From the NCBI GenBank assembly GCA_030448245.1, contig JAUJNH010000002.1, positions 237,473 to 301,472 on the forward strand: a DNA stretch of 64,000 nt, in the 5' to 3' direction. The stretch's first letter is position 1. Each line of letters starts with the position of its first letter. The notes beneath the pieces were generated by a model, which had not been told where the DNA came from, searched no databases, and saw nothing but the letters and a program-made list of their open reading frames with translations. Position numbers and translations under genes: made by a program. Source of the DNA: Acidimicrobiales bacterium (GTDB lineage: Bacteria; Actinomycetota; Acidimicrobiia; Acidimicrobiales; JAUJNH01). Shown piece after piece: positions 25,726-34,339 of this stretch.

Positions 25726-26330
25726 TGCTGCTCGCCGCCGAGTTCCTGTCGGTCGACAACCTCGTCTTCGTCACCGGGGCCGTCGTCACCCTGATCGGCG
25801 CCTTCTTCGTCGTCACCAGCCGAAACCCGGTCCACTCCGCCCTCAACCTGGTGGTCACCCTGTTCGGCGTGGCCGTGCTGTTCGTCAGCCTCCACGCCAC
25901 GTTCCTCGCCGCCGTCCAGGTCATCGTGTACGCGGGTGCCATCGTCGTGCTCTTCCTGTTCGTGATCATGCTGCTCGGCGTCGACCGCGACGAGGCCATC
26001 GAAGCCGAGCCGCTGAAGGGCCAGCGCCCGGTCGCCGCCGCCCTCGGCGTGCTGATCCTGGGCGAGCTGGCGCTGCTCAGCAACCTGCGCTTCCGCACCC
26101 CGCCGCCCGACGCGGTAGCCGGCTCGATCACGCCCGTCGTTCCCGACAAGACCAACGTCGAGCAGCTGGCCGAAGCCATCTTCACCCGCTACCTGCTGGC
26201 CTTCGAGGTCACCTCGATCCTCCTGGTCATCGCCGTGGTGGGAGCCGTCGTGCTGGCCCGCAAGCCCGGGCGGGCCTTCGGCCTCCTCGCCGCCCGGCCC
26301 GAGGACGACCCCGCCGAGGTGGGTGCGTGA
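25725..26330 (+). CDS. nuoJ: NADH-quinone oxidoreductase subunit J (set 1)
   Basis: Membrane subunit of about five helices, 201 residues. The family core [16 protein letters not shown]-like region (here [19 protein letters not shown]) and [20 protein letters not shown] are clear. The last appears to contain the flexible pi-bulge helix of complex I. A polar loop (about 118-145) separates helices four and five. Overlaps nuoK by 4 nt. Confidence 0.93.
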   Translation: MLLAAEFLSVDNLVFVTGAVVTLIGAFFVVTSRNPVHSALNLVVTLFGVAVLFVSLHATFLAAVQVIVYAGAIVVLFLFVIMLLGVDRDEAIEAEPLKGQRPVAAALGVLILGELALLSNLRFRTPPPDAVAGSITPVVPDKTNVEQLAEAIFTRYLLAFEVTSILLVIAVVGAVVLARKPGRAFGLLAARPEDDPAEVGA

Positions 26331-26665
26331 GCCTCCTCGCGGTGGCCGACCGGGCCCCGTCGGTCGGCCACGGCGCCTACCTGATCATCGCCGCCCTGCT
26401 GTTCACCATCGGCGCCGTCGGGGTGCTCGTGCGCCGCAACGTCCTGGTGATGTTCATGTGCGTCGAGCTCATGCTCAACGCCGTCAACCTGTCGTTCGTC
26501 GCCTTTGCCAGCCGCCTCGGCGACATCAACGGCCAGGTGGCCGTCTTCTTCACCCTGGTCGTCGCCGCCGCCGAGGTGGTCGTCGGCCTCGGCATCGTCG
26601 TCGCCATCTTCCGCCGCCGCAAGGGCACGGCGACCGCCGACGACCTGCACATCCTTCGCGGCTGA
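26327..26665 (+). CDS. nuoK: NADH-quinone oxidoreductase subunit K (set 1)
   Basis: Small three-helix membrane subunit, 112 residues, with the buried Glu residues of the central charge path. One is in [18 protein letters not shown] and a second is near [14 protein letters not shown]. The N-terminus is about 12 residues longer than in NuoK2. Set 1 is interrupted after this gene by a terminator-like repeat and an antisense DUF2510 gene before nuoL resumes. Confidence 0.94.
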   Translation: MSLLAVADRAPSVGHGAYLIIAALLFTIGAVGVLVRRNVLVMFMCVELMLNAVNLSFVAFASRLGDINGQVAVFFTLVVAAAEVVVGLGIVVAIFRRRKGTATADDLHILRG

Positions 26666-26673
26666 GATTCCGG

Positions 26674-26776
26674 CGCTCACTCGGTCGCTGCGCTCCCTCC
26701 GTTCGGCCGGGTCTTGTCGTCGGCCTTTGGGCCGGCTCACTGCTGCGGCCACGGGAGCAAGCTCCCTTACGGCCGC
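26674..26776. repeat. Intergenic repeat, copy 1 (after nuoK1)
   Basis: Starts with 33 bp (26674-26706) identical to 43601-43633. A shared GGCCTTTGG-CCGGCTC block follows, then a GCGGCC-stem hairpin. The second copy follows nuoN2, so both sit just behind a complex I gene run. Confidence 0.7.
26745..26776 (+). terminator. Nested hairpin after nuoK (set 1)
   Basis: Outer arms GCGGCC (26745-26750) and GGCCGC (26771-26776) enclose inner arms GGGAGC and GCTCCC around AA. It lies 80 bp after nuoK, where the coding strand switches. Confidence 0.5.
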
Positions 26777-26799
26777 CTGACGAGGGGGGCGAAGGCCCC

Positions 26800-27192
26800 T
26801 CAGCCGGTCATGGGGGGTGGGTGGGCCAGGGCGGTTGCCAGCCAGTGGAGGGCTGCGGAGCGGTTGGGATCGGTGCCCTCTCGTTCCAGGGCGGCTAGGT
26901 GGCCTTGGCCCAGGAGCAGGATGTCGCGGCGGTTCTCGGCGGCGCGCCAGAGGGCGGGGATCACCGTGTCGTCGGTGACGTCGGCTGTCAGCGTGGCTTC
27001 GAGCTCGGCGAAGCCGAGGGCCGTCCCAAGGACCCGGTTGACGAGGTCGGCCGTGGCGTCGCCGCCAGGGGCGGGATCGCTCGTCACCCTCCCTCCGTTC
27101 GCGACCCGATCCGTCCAGGCGGCGCCGTCCCACCACCGCAGCTGCCACCGGCCGGACGGATCCGGGTGCCACCCCGGTGCGACCGCGCCCAC
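26800..27192 (-). CDS. Small DUF2510-domain protein, antisense inside the nuo locus
   Basis: Function unknown. The N-terminal segment GWHPDPSGRWQLRWWDGAAW is the Trp-rich DUF2510 motif common in actinobacterial proteins. The remaining about 85 residues are helical (LVNRVLGTALGFAELEATL, and a Leu/Ala-rich C-terminus) with no motif I recognise. The frame can be extended to an ATG at 27270, but that would overlap the nuoL start. GTG at 27192 puts the DUF2510 motif at the N-terminus and has TACCGT 6 nt upstream, so it is preferred. The length is then 130 residues. The opposite orientation splits nuoK from nuoL. Confidence 0.65.
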   Translation of the reverse strand: MGAVAPGWHPDPSGRWQLRWWDGAAWTDRVANGGRVTSDPAPGGDATADLVNRVLGTALGFAELEATLTADVTDDTVIPALWRAAENRRDILLLGQGHLAALEREGTDPNRSAALHWLATALAHPPPMTG

Positions 27193-27198
27193 GGCCGC

Positions 27199-27204
27199 AC
27201 GGTA
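27199..27204 (-). promoter_or_regulatory. -10 box of the DUF2510 gene
   Basis: TACCGT on the minus strand, 6 nt before the GTG at 27192, the same spacing as other leaderless boxes here. Confidence 0.35.
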
Positions 27205-27251
27205 GCCCTGGCCACCTGAACCCGATCTCTCGCCGGGCAGACCGACGACGC

Positions 27252-27257
27252 TAAGGT
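27252..27257 (+). promoter_or_regulatory. -10 box of nuoL (set 1)
   Basis: TAAGGT lies 11 nt before the ATG of nuoL, giving nuoLMN a likely separate promoter after the antisense gene. Confidence 0.35.
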
Positions 27258-27268
27258 CCCGCGCCGAC

Positions 27269-29293
27269 ATGCTCGACGCCGCTTACCTGATCCCGGCGTT
27301 CCCAGTCCTCGGGTTCGTCGTCCTCCTCTGCGTCGGGTCGAAGCTCAAGGAGCCGCACGCCGGCGTCGTCGCCACGGCGGCCAGCGCCGCCAGCTTCGTC
27401 GCCGCCCTCGTCACCTTCGCCGGCCTTGTCGGCGAGGACAGCCACCACCGGTCGATCACCAAGGTCGTGTTCGACTGGATCCCCTCGCTCGACGTGAAGG
27501 TCGCCTTCCTCATCGACCCGCTGTCGATGACCATGGTGCTGTTCATCACCGGGGTCGGCACCCTCATCCACCTGTTCGCCATCGGCTACATGCACGGCGA
27601 CCAGCGGTTCTCCCGGTTCTTCCTGTACATGAACCTGTTCCTGGCGTCGATGCTGCTGCTCGTCCTGGGCGACAGCTTCCTGCTCATGTTCCTCGGCTGG
27701 GAGGGCGTCGGCGCCTGCTCCTACCTGCTCATCTCGTTCTGGTTCGAGCGCGACTCGGCCTCGACGGCGGCCAAAAAGGCGTTCGTCGCCAACCGGGTGG
27801 GCGACGTCGGGCTCATGATCGCCATGTTCGTGATCTTCTCCAAGGTCGGCTCGCTCACCTTCTCCACGGTGTTCGAGCGGGTCGAGGAGGGCGTCTTCTC
27901 CAAGAGCGTGGCCACCGCCATCCTGCTGCTGCTGTTCCTCGGCGCCTGCGGCAAGAGCGCCCAGCTGCCGCTCTACGTCTGGCTGCCCGACGCCATGGAG
28001 GGTCCCACCCCCGTCTCGGCCCTCATCCACGCCGCCACCATGGTCACCGCCGGCGTCTACCTGCTGTGCCGGGCCAACCCCTTCGTCGGCGTCGACGACA
28101 GCGCCATGACCGTGGTCGCCGTCGTGGGGGCGGCCACGGCCCTGTACGCGGCACTCATCGCCACCAGCCAGGACGACATCAAGAAGGTGCTGGCCTACTC
28201 CACCATCAGCCAGCTCGGCTACATGTTCCTGGCCGTCGGCAGCCGGGCCTACGTGGCCGCCATCTTCCACATGGTCACCCACGCCTTCTTCAAGGCGCTC
28301 ATGTTCCTCGGCTCCGGCTCGGTCATCCACGGGATGCACGAGGAGCAGGACATGAAGCGGATGGGGGCGCTCAAGCGGTTCATGCCGATCACCGCCTTCA
28401 CGTTCCTGGCCGGGTGGCTGGCGATCGCCGGCATCCCACCGTTCGCCGGGTTCTGGAGCAAGGACGAGATCCTGCTCAGCGCCCTCGAGAGCTTCGACGG
28501 CCCGCTCGGCGTCCTCCTCTACGCCGTCGGGCTGGTCACCGCCCTCCTCACCGCCTACTACATGACCCGCCAGATCCAGCTGGTCTTCTTCGGCGATCCC
28601 CGCCACGGCAAGGCCGACGCCCACGGCGGCCACGCCCAGGGCGAGGGCCACACCGAAGAGCAGGGACAGCTCACCACCCCCGAGCCGGTGGCCGCCGGCG
28701 ACCAGGCCGGCCGTGGCGATGACGGCGACCACGGCGCCCTTGGCGCCGCCGCGACCCCGCACGAGTCGCCCCCCACGATGACGATCCCGCTCCTCGTCCT
28801 CGCCGCCCTGTCGGTGGGCGGCTGGGTCATCAACTCGCCGATCCTGTTGGACTACCCCCTCGAGCACTGGCTCGAGCCGGTGGTCGAAGCCGGGCGGCCC
28901 CTCCACCTGACGGAGGTCTCCACCGCCACCAAGATCCTGTTCAGCGCCATCGCCACCGCCGCCGGCGTCATCGGCATCGCCGCCGGCTTCCGGATCTGGC
29001 GCCGCGGCGCCGACCAACCCGGCTTCGAGCCCCGCCTCCTGCGCCGCGGCTTCGGCTTCGACCAGATCCTCGCCGCCCTGTTCGGCGGTCCCGGCCGCAA
29101 GGCGGCCGACAGCGCCGCCTACCGCGTCGACGCCGGCATCATCGACGGGACGGTCGACGGGATCGCCACGGTCGTGCGACGCGGCGGCGCCCAGCTGCGC
29201 AGGCTGCAGAGCGGCTACGTGCGAAGCTACGCCCTCGGCATCACCACCGGCACGGTCCTGCTCCTGGCCTACGTCGTGAACCGGGGCCGGTGA
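27269..29293 (+). CDS. nuoL: NADH-quinone oxidoreductase subunit L (set 1)
   Basis: Distal antiporter-like, proton-pumping subunit with the long lateral helix. It has 674 residues and about 15-16 helices. Key residues are the Glu in FLGWEGVGACSYLL and the Lys in GACGKSAQLPLYVWLPDAME, followed by GPTPVSALIHAATMV. A His/Gly/Glu-rich loop of about 60 residues at roughly 448-510 is hydrophilic and not conserved. The ATG is in good context and the gene overlaps nuoM by TGATG. Confidence 0.96.
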   Translation: MLDAAYLIPAFPVLGFVVLLCVGSKLKEPHAGVVATAASAASFVAALVTFAGLVGEDSHHRSITKVVFDWIPSLDVKVAFLIDPLSMTMVLFITGVGTLIHLFAIGYMHGDQRFSRFFLYMNLFLASMLLLVLGDSFLLMFLGWEGVGACSYLLISFWFERDSASTAAKKAFVANRVGDVGLMIAMFVIFSKVGSLTFSTVFERVEEGVFSKSVATAILLLLFLGACGKSAQLPLYVWLPDAMEGPTPVSALIHAATMVTAGVYLLCRANPFVGVDDSAMTVVAVVGAATALYAALIATSQDDIKKVLAYSTISQLGYMFLAVGSRAYVAAIFHMVTHAFFKALMFLGSGSVIHGMHEEQDMKRMGALKRFMPITAFTFLAGWLAIAGIPPFAGFWSKDEILLSALESFDGPLGVLLYAVGLVTALLTAYYMTRQIQLVFFGDPRHGKADAHGGHAQGEGHTEEQGQLTTPEPVAAGDQAGRGDDGDHGALGAAATPHESPPTMTIPLLVLAALSVGGWVINSPILLDYPLEHWLEPVVEAGRPLHLTEVSTATKILFSAIATAAGVIGIAAGFRIWRRGADQPGFEPRLLRRGFGFDQILAALFGGPGRKAADSAAYRVDAGIIDGTVDGIATVVRRGGAQLRRLQSGYVRSYALGITTGTVLLLAYVVNRGR

Positions 29294-30873
29294 TGTCCCT
29301 GCTGCTCGCCGCCGAGCGGGCCGGCGCAGGCGGCGAGGACTTCCCCTACCTCACGGTGGCCGTCCTCCTGCCCGCGTTGGTGGGTGTGGCCGTGGCCCTC
29401 GTCCCCCGCCGCCGCGAGGAGGTCATCCGCGTCCTCGGCGTGCTCGGCACCACGGCCACGGCCGCGCTCACCGTGGTCATCGCCGTCGTGTTCGACCGCC
29501 ACGAGGCCGGCTACCAGCTCGTCAGCAGGCACCCGTGGATCAAGTCGTTCGGCATCTCCTGGCACCTCGGGGTCGACGGGATCAGCCTGTGGCTGGTCGT
29601 CCTCACCGGCCTGCTGTTCCCGATCGCCCTGCTCGGCCCGAAGGTCCACAAGGACCTCAAGGCGTACACGGCCTGGCTGCTGCTGCTCGAGGCCGCCATG
29701 ATCGGCGCCTTCCTCAGCCTCGACCTGTTCCTGTTCTTCGTGTTCTTCGAGGTCGTGCTGGTCCCCATGTACTTCCTCATCGGCGGGTGGGGCTACACCA
29801 GCCGCAGGTACGCGGCGCTGAAGTTCTTCGTCTACACGCTGGTGGGCTCGGCCTTCCTGCTCGTCGGGATCATCGTGCTGGCCCAGCTGCACCAGGCCCG
29901 CACCGGCGGGGCGCTCACCTTCGACCTGGTCGAGCTGTCGAAGACGCCCGGCATCGCCGGCAGCCAGCTGCTCTTCCTCGCCTTCATGGTGGCCTTCGCC
30001 GTCAAGGTGCCGGTGTTCCCGCTCCACACCTGGCTGCCCGACGCCCACACCGAGGCGCCCACCGCCGGCTCGGTGATCCTGGCCGGCGTGATGCTGAAGC
30101 TGGGCACCTACGGCATCCTGCGCTTCGCCATCTTCCTGTTCCCCCAGGCGGCCAAGGAGCTGGCCTGGCTCTGGCTCACCCTCGCCGTCATCGGGATGGT
30201 CTACGGCGCCGTCGTGGCCACCATGCAGAAGGACCTGAAGCGGCTGGTGGCCTACTCGTCGGTGGCCCATCTGGGCTTCATCGTCCTCGGCGCCTTCGCC
30301 TTCACCCGCCAGGGCATGCAGGGCTCGGTGGTGCAGATGATCAACCACGGCATCTCCACCCCGGCCCTGTTCCTCCTGGTCGGGTGGCTGTACGAGCGGC
30401 GCCACACCCGCCAGATCGCCGAGCTCCGGGGGATCTGGAAGGTGGCCCCCGTCATGGGCGGGGTCTTCCTCCTCGTCACCTTCTCCTCGATCGGCCTGCC
30501 CGGCCTCAACGGGTTCGTCGGCGAGTTCCTCGTCCTGATCGGCGCCTACCCGACCGCCAAGTGGTGGGTGGTGGTGGGCACCACCGCGGTGATCCTGGCC
30601 GCCCTCTACCTCCTCTGGGCCTTCCAGCGGGTCTTCCAGGGCGAGCCCGACGAGGCCAACCGCGGCGTGCCAGACCTCACGATGCGCGAGCGGGCGGTCA
30701 TCGCCCCGCTCCTCCTGCTGATCGTGGTCCTCGGCGTGTACCCCAAGCCGCTGCTCGAGCGCATCGAGCCGTCGGTGACCGAGCTGGTCGAGCACGTCCA
30801 GGCCAACGGCGGCGATACCCGCAAGGAGCCGGCCATCCTCGCCGGGCCGCACGCCGCGGGGCAGACGCCGTGA
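29293..30873 (+). CDS. nuoM: NADH-quinone oxidoreductase subunit M (set 1)
   Basis: Antiporter-like subunit of 526 residues with 14 helices. The pump residues are recognisable: Glu in FFVFFEVVLVPMYFLIG and Lys in AFAVKVPVFPLHTWLPDAH. LAGVMLKLGTYGILR follows. The ATG at 29293 is chosen over the GTG one codon upstream because it forms the TGATG junction with nuoL. It overlaps nuoN by GTGA. The last 40 residues are polar. Confidence 0.95.
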   Translation: MSLLLAAERAGAGGEDFPYLTVAVLLPALVGVAVALVPRRREEVIRVLGVLGTTATAALTVVIAVVFDRHEAGYQLVSRHPWIKSFGISWHLGVDGISLWLVVLTGLLFPIALLGPKVHKDLKAYTAWLLLLEAAMIGAFLSLDLFLFFVFFEVVLVPMYFLIGGWGYTSRRYAALKFFVYTLVGSAFLLVGIIVLAQLHQARTGGALTFDLVELSKTPGIAGSQLLFLAFMVAFAVKVPVFPLHTWLPDAHTEAPTAGSVILAGVMLKLGTYGILRFAIFLFPQAAKELAWLWLTLAVIGMVYGAVVATMQKDLKRLVAYSSVAHLGFIVLGAFAFTRQGMQGSVVQMINHGISTPALFLLVGWLYERRHTRQIAELRGIWKVAPVMGGVFLLVTFSSIGLPGLNGFVGEFLVLIGAYPTAKWWVVVGTTAVILAALYLLWAFQRVFQGEPDEANRGVPDLTMRERAVIAPLLLLIVVLGVYPKPLLERIEPSVTELVEHVQANGGDTRKEPAILAGPHAAGQTP

Positions 30874-32456
30874 GCCCGGCGATCGGCCTCTTCCCTGCGT
30901 CCGGGGCCGGCGGGCTCGCCCAGGCCGCCACGCTCGAGCTGCCCCAGGTCGAGTACTCGCGGTTCCTGCCGATCCTCATCCTGATCGGCGGCGCCATGGC
31001 CATCCTCGTGCTCGCCGCCCTGGTCGGCGGACGGGTCGCCGAGGCCTGGTGGACCACGCTGTCGGTCGGGGTCGCGGCCGCCGCCGGCATCGCTGGTGTG
31101 TGGCTGTGGCACGACATCCAACGCCACGGCCCCGGGACGGCGATCAGTGACGCCCTGCGGATCGACGGGTTCTCGGTCTGGTTCACCCTGGTCATCTGCT
31201 CCGCCGTTGCGTTGTTCAGCCTGATGGCCGACGGGTACGTGCAACGCGAGCGCCTCGGAGGCCCGGAGATCCACGTGCTGGCCCTGCTGTCGGCCAGCGG
31301 CGGGCTGCTGATGGCCTACGCCAACGACCTCCTGGTGCTCTTCCTCGGCCTGGAGATCCTGTCGATCGCCCTCTACGTCCTGGCCGGCTTCCATCGGCGG
31401 CGGGCCGAGTCGGGCGAGGCCGCCATGAAGTACTTCGTGCTCGGCGCCTTTTCGTCGGCCATCTTCCTGTACGGCGTCGCCCTTGTCTACGGCGCCACCG
31501 GCACAACACGCCTCGACCAGGCCAACCGCACGCTCACGGCCATGGTGACCGGGAACGCCGACCGCAAGCTGGCGCTGGCGGGCATGGCGCTGATGATCGT
31601 GGGCCTCGGCTTCAAGGTGGCGGCTGTGCCGTTCCACACCTGGACCCCCGACGTGTACCAGGGCTCACCATCGCCGGTCACCGGCTTCATGGCGGCGGCG
31701 GCCAAGGCCGCTGGCTTCGCCGGGCTGCTGCGGGTGCTCGCCTTTGGGCTCCAGCCCCTGCGTGACGACTGGCGGCCGGCCATCTGGGCCCTGGCCGTCC
31801 TCACCCTCGTCGTCGGGTCGGTGCTCGCCATCGTGCAGACCGACGTCAAGCGGATGCTGGCCTACAGCTCGATCAACCACGCGGGGTACGTGCTCCTCGG
31901 CGTCTACGCCAACAACGAGGACGGCGTCGCCGGCGCGCAGTACTACCTGCTCACCTACGCCTTCATCGTGCTCGGCAGCTTCGCGGTGGTGTCGGTCGTC
32001 GCCCGCCGGGGCGACGAGGCCACCCGGATCGACGACTACCGGGGCCTCTACCTCCGCAAGCCCCTGCTCGCCGTCGCCTTCACCATCCTGCTCGCGGCCC
32101 AGGCGGGCGTGCCCCTCACCACCGGCTTCCTGGCCAAGTTCTCGGTCATCCGGGCCGCCACCACCGAGGACGACTACTCGCTCGGCATCATCGCCATGCT
32201 CGTCACCGCGGTCGCCGCCTTCTTCTACCTCCGCCTGATCTTCGTGATGTACACGGCCCCGGAGGGCGTCGACGAAGACCACCCGGAAGGCGAGGGCTCG
32301 GTCGCCGTCCTCACCCGAGAGCGGACGGGGATGCGGGTCATGCCGGCCACCGCCGCCACCATCGCCGTCAGCGTGGCCATGACCGTCGGCGCCGGCCTGT
32401 GGGCCGGGCCCCTGCTCGACTTTGCCGAGCGGTCCAGGATCTTCTTCTCGGGCTAG
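30870..32456 (+). CDS. nuoN: NADH-quinone oxidoreductase subunit N (set 1)
   Basis: Third antiporter-like subunit, 528 residues. Family signs are FLGLEILSIALYVLAGFHRR (Glu of TM5), GLGFKVAAVPFHTWTPDVYQ (Lys of TM7), and SPVTGFMAAAAKAAGF. It ends set 1; nuoA of the second set begins 75 bp later in the same direction. The GTG at 30870 overlaps the nuoM stop. Confidence 0.95.
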   Translation: MSPAIGLFPASGAGGLAQAATLELPQVEYSRFLPILILIGGAMAILVLAALVGGRVAEAWWTTLSVGVAAAAGIAGVWLWHDIQRHGPGTAISDALRIDGFSVWFTLVICSAVALFSLMADGYVQRERLGGPEIHVLALLSASGGLLMAYANDLLVLFLGLEILSIALYVLAGFHRRRAESGEAAMKYFVLGAFSSAIFLYGVALVYGATGTTRLDQANRTLTAMVTGNADRKLALAGMALMIVGLGFKVAAVPFHTWTPDVYQGSPSPVTGFMAAAAKAAGFAGLLRVLAFGLQPLRDDWRPAIWALAVLTLVVGSVLAIVQTDVKRMLAYSSINHAGYVLLGVYANNEDGVAGAQYYLLTYAFIVLGSFAVVSVVARRGDEATRIDDYRGLYLRKPLLAVAFTILLAAQAGVPLTTGFLAKFSVIRAATTEDDYSLGIIAMLVTAVAAFFYLRLIFVMYTAPEGVDEDHPEGEGSVAVLTRERTGMRVMPATAATIAVSVAMTVGAGLWAGPLLDFAERSRIFFSG

Positions 32457-32513
32457 CAGACGGGGGCTCCCGGCCCGGCGGCGCCTGTTTCGCCTGTACG
32501 GCCCCGGCCTCAC

Positions 32514-32519
32514 TACGCT
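32514..32519 (+). promoter_or_regulatory. -10 box of nuoA (set 2)
   Basis: TACGCT lies 11 nt before the ATG of nuoA2 in a 74-bp gap, the likely promoter of the second complex I locus. Confidence 0.35.
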
Positions 32520-32530
32520 CCGCTCTTGCC

Positions 32531-32896
32531 ATGTCGGCCTTCCTCCGTGACTACCTGCTGGTCGTGTTGTTCGCCGGGGCCGCGATCGCCTTTGCCGGGG
32601 GAAGCCTCACCCTCGGGCGCCTCATCCGCCCGAGCCGGCCCACCGCGCAGAAGTACCTGGTGTACGAGTCGGGGGTCGACCCGGTGCCGGGCGCCTGGTC
32701 GCAGAGCCAGATCCGCTACTACCTGTTCGCCCTGCTCTTCGTCATGTTCGACGTCGAAGCGGTGTTCATCTTCCCCTGGGCGGTCAACCTCGAGGCCATG
32801 GCCGTGTTCGGGCTGGTCGAGATGCTGATCTTCATCTTCATCCTGGCCCTCGGGCTGGTCTACGCGTGGCGGAAGCAGGTCCTCCGATGGGTCTAG
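32531..32896 (+). CDS. nuoA: NADH-quinone oxidoreductase subunit A (set 2)
   Basis: Three-helix subunit of 121 residues. It carries [14 protein letters not shown] where set 1 has YECG, so the loop Cys is replaced by Ser, as in several bacterial NuoA proteins. The [13 protein letters not shown] motif is normal. It is only distantly similar to NuoA1, and the two sets look like separate lineages rather than a recent duplication. Overlaps nuoB2 by 10 nt. Confidence 0.95.
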   Translation: MSAFLRDYLLVVLFAGAAIAFAGGSLTLGRLIRPSRPTAQKYLVYESGVDPVPGAWSQSQIRYYLFALLFVMFDVEAVFIFPWAVNLEAMAVFGLVEMLIFIFILALGLVYAWRKQVLRWV

Positions 32897-33468
32897 TCGA
32901 GAAGGGGCTGCTGCCCAAGCCCCTCACCAAGCTGCTGAACACCGCCCGCAGCTACAGCCTGTGGGTGTACCAGTGGGGTCTCGCCTGCTGCGCCATCGAG
33001 ATGGGCGCGGCCTTCGGGTCGCCCCGTTACGACGTGATGCGCCTCGGCGTCATCCCCTTCCCGGCCTCGGCCCGCCAGGCCGACTTCGTGTGCGTGTCGG
33101 GCACGGCCACCGACAAGATGGCGCCCCCGATCCGGCGCCTCTACGAGCAGATGCCCGACCCCAAGTACGTCATCTCCATGGGCAGCTGCGCCAACTCGGG
33201 CGGGCCGTACTGGGACAGCTACTCGGTGCTGAAGGGCGTCGACCAGATCATCCCGGTCGACGTGTACGTGCCCGGCTGCCCGCCCCGGCCCGAGGCGCTG
33301 CTCGAGGGGATCGTGCTCCTCCAGATGAAGATCCGCGGCGAGGACATGGCGGAGCGATGGCGAGGTGAGCCGCTGGTCGTGGGTGGAGGTCTCGAGCACG
33401 GCGGCGTGCCCGAGGAGAAGCAGGTCGCGGTGCTCAAGGCCCGCAAGAAGAACCCGGCCCCAGCATGA
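32887..33468 (+). CDS. nuoB: NADH-quinone oxidoreductase subunit B (set 2)
   Basis: N2-cluster subunit, 193 residues. The four Cys are in [19 protein letters not shown] and VPGCPPRPE. The ATG at 32887 lies inside the end of nuoA2, a translationally coupled start. The gap to nuoC2 is 112 bp and holds a hairpin, the only sizeable interruption in the first four genes of this set. Confidence 0.95.
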   Translation: MGLVEKGLLPKPLTKLLNTARSYSLWVYQWGLACCAIEMGAAFGSPRYDVMRLGVIPFPASARQADFVCVSGTATDKMAPPIRRLYEQMPDPKYVISMGSCANSGGPYWDSYSVLKGVDQIIPVDVYVPGCPPRPEALLEGIVLLQMKIRGEDMAERWRGEPLVVGGGLEHGGVPEEKQVAVLKARKKNPAPA

Positions 33469-33504
33469 GCGCAAGGAGCGGCCGTCGCCGCCTGGACCGA
33501 GGGG

Positions 33505-33529
33505 AGGGGCCCCGCAGGGGAGGGCCCCT
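33505..33529 (+). other. Hairpin between nuoB2 and nuoC2
   Basis: Perfect 8-bp arms AGGGGCCC (33505-33512) and GGGCCCCT (33522-33529) with a 9-nt loop. It may attenuate or process the transcript inside the operon; it could also be a chance product of GC-rich sequence. Confidence 0.4.
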
Positions 33530-33580
33530 GAGGGAAGGCGGCGGCATGAGGCCGCTCCTGGAGCGACCCGAGAGCCCAGC

Positions 33581-34339
33581 ATGACCGCAACCGACGCTCC
33601 GGCCACCGAGGCGCCGGCGATCGAGGCTGGGCACCACCAGCGCATCGTCGACGGGCTCCGGGGCTCCCTCGGCGACGCCGTGCTCGACGTCGTCCTCGAG
33701 CGGGGAGACCTGTGGGTCCGAGTCGACCGGTCGGCGTGGCACGGGGCCTTCGAGGCCGGCAAGCGCAAGCTCGGGCTCACCTTCTTCAGCTTCCTGTCGG
33801 GCATCGACTGGACGCCGGCTCCGGGTCTCTCCGGTGAGCGCACCTTCAAGGGTGAGGACGCCGACGAGGGCGACGAGCCCGTCGAGGAGGCGACCGAGGT
33901 GCGGACCGGGCTGGCCGGAGGAGACACCCGGTTCCAGGTCTTCGCCCGCCTCTTCGACGTGCGACGCCACGTGGGCGTCACGCTGAAGGCCGACCTCGAC
34001 GACGCCGATCCCAGCATCGACACCGTCACCGACCTGTTCCGCGGCGCCGACTGGCACGAGCGGGAGACCTGGGAGATGTTCGGGTTCACCTTCGACGGCC
34101 ACCCCGGCCTGCGCCACCTCTACCTCCCCGCCGAGTTCGAGGGCCACCCGCTGCGCAAGGACTTCCCGCTCCTCTCGCGCGAGGTGAAGCCCTGGCCCGG
34201 CCTGGTCAACGTCGAGCAGATCCCGCCTCACCTCGACCCGAAGAACCAGCCCGCCGCCGAGGCCCCGCCCTCCGAGGCCCCGGCTTCCGACGCCCCGGCC
34301 GCGGATGCCGCTCCGCCCGCCGAAGGGGGGACCGAGTGA
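33581..34339 (+). CDS. nuoC: NADH-quinone oxidoreductase subunit C (set 2)
   Basis: Peripheral-arm subunit, 252 residues. The core motif is RETWEMFGFTFDGHP then [18 protein letters not shown]. It has an acidic insertion (EDADEGDEPVEEATEV) in the N-terminal domain and a 30-residue Ala/Pro/Ser tail. The ATG at 33581 sits in a GAGAGCCCAGC context and begins the normal N-terminal domain. Overlaps nuoD2 by GTGA. Confidence 0.92.
   Translation: MTATDAPATEAPAIEAGHHQRIVDGLRGSLGDAVLDVVLERGDLWVRVDRSAWHGAFEAGKRKLGLTFFSFLSGIDWTPAPGLSGERTFKGEDADEGDEPVEEATEVRTGLAGGDTRFQVFARLFDVRRHVGVTLKADLDDADPSIDTVTDLFRGADWHERETWEMFGFTFDGHPGLRHLYLPAEFEGHPLRKDFPLLSREVKPWPGLVNVEQIPPHLDPKNQPAAEAPPSEAPASDAPAADAAPPAEGGTE

Noticed and set aside
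29535-30869. Extended start for nuoN inside nuoM
   Set aside because: It is antiphase to nuoM; the GTGA start at 30870 is the normal arrangement.
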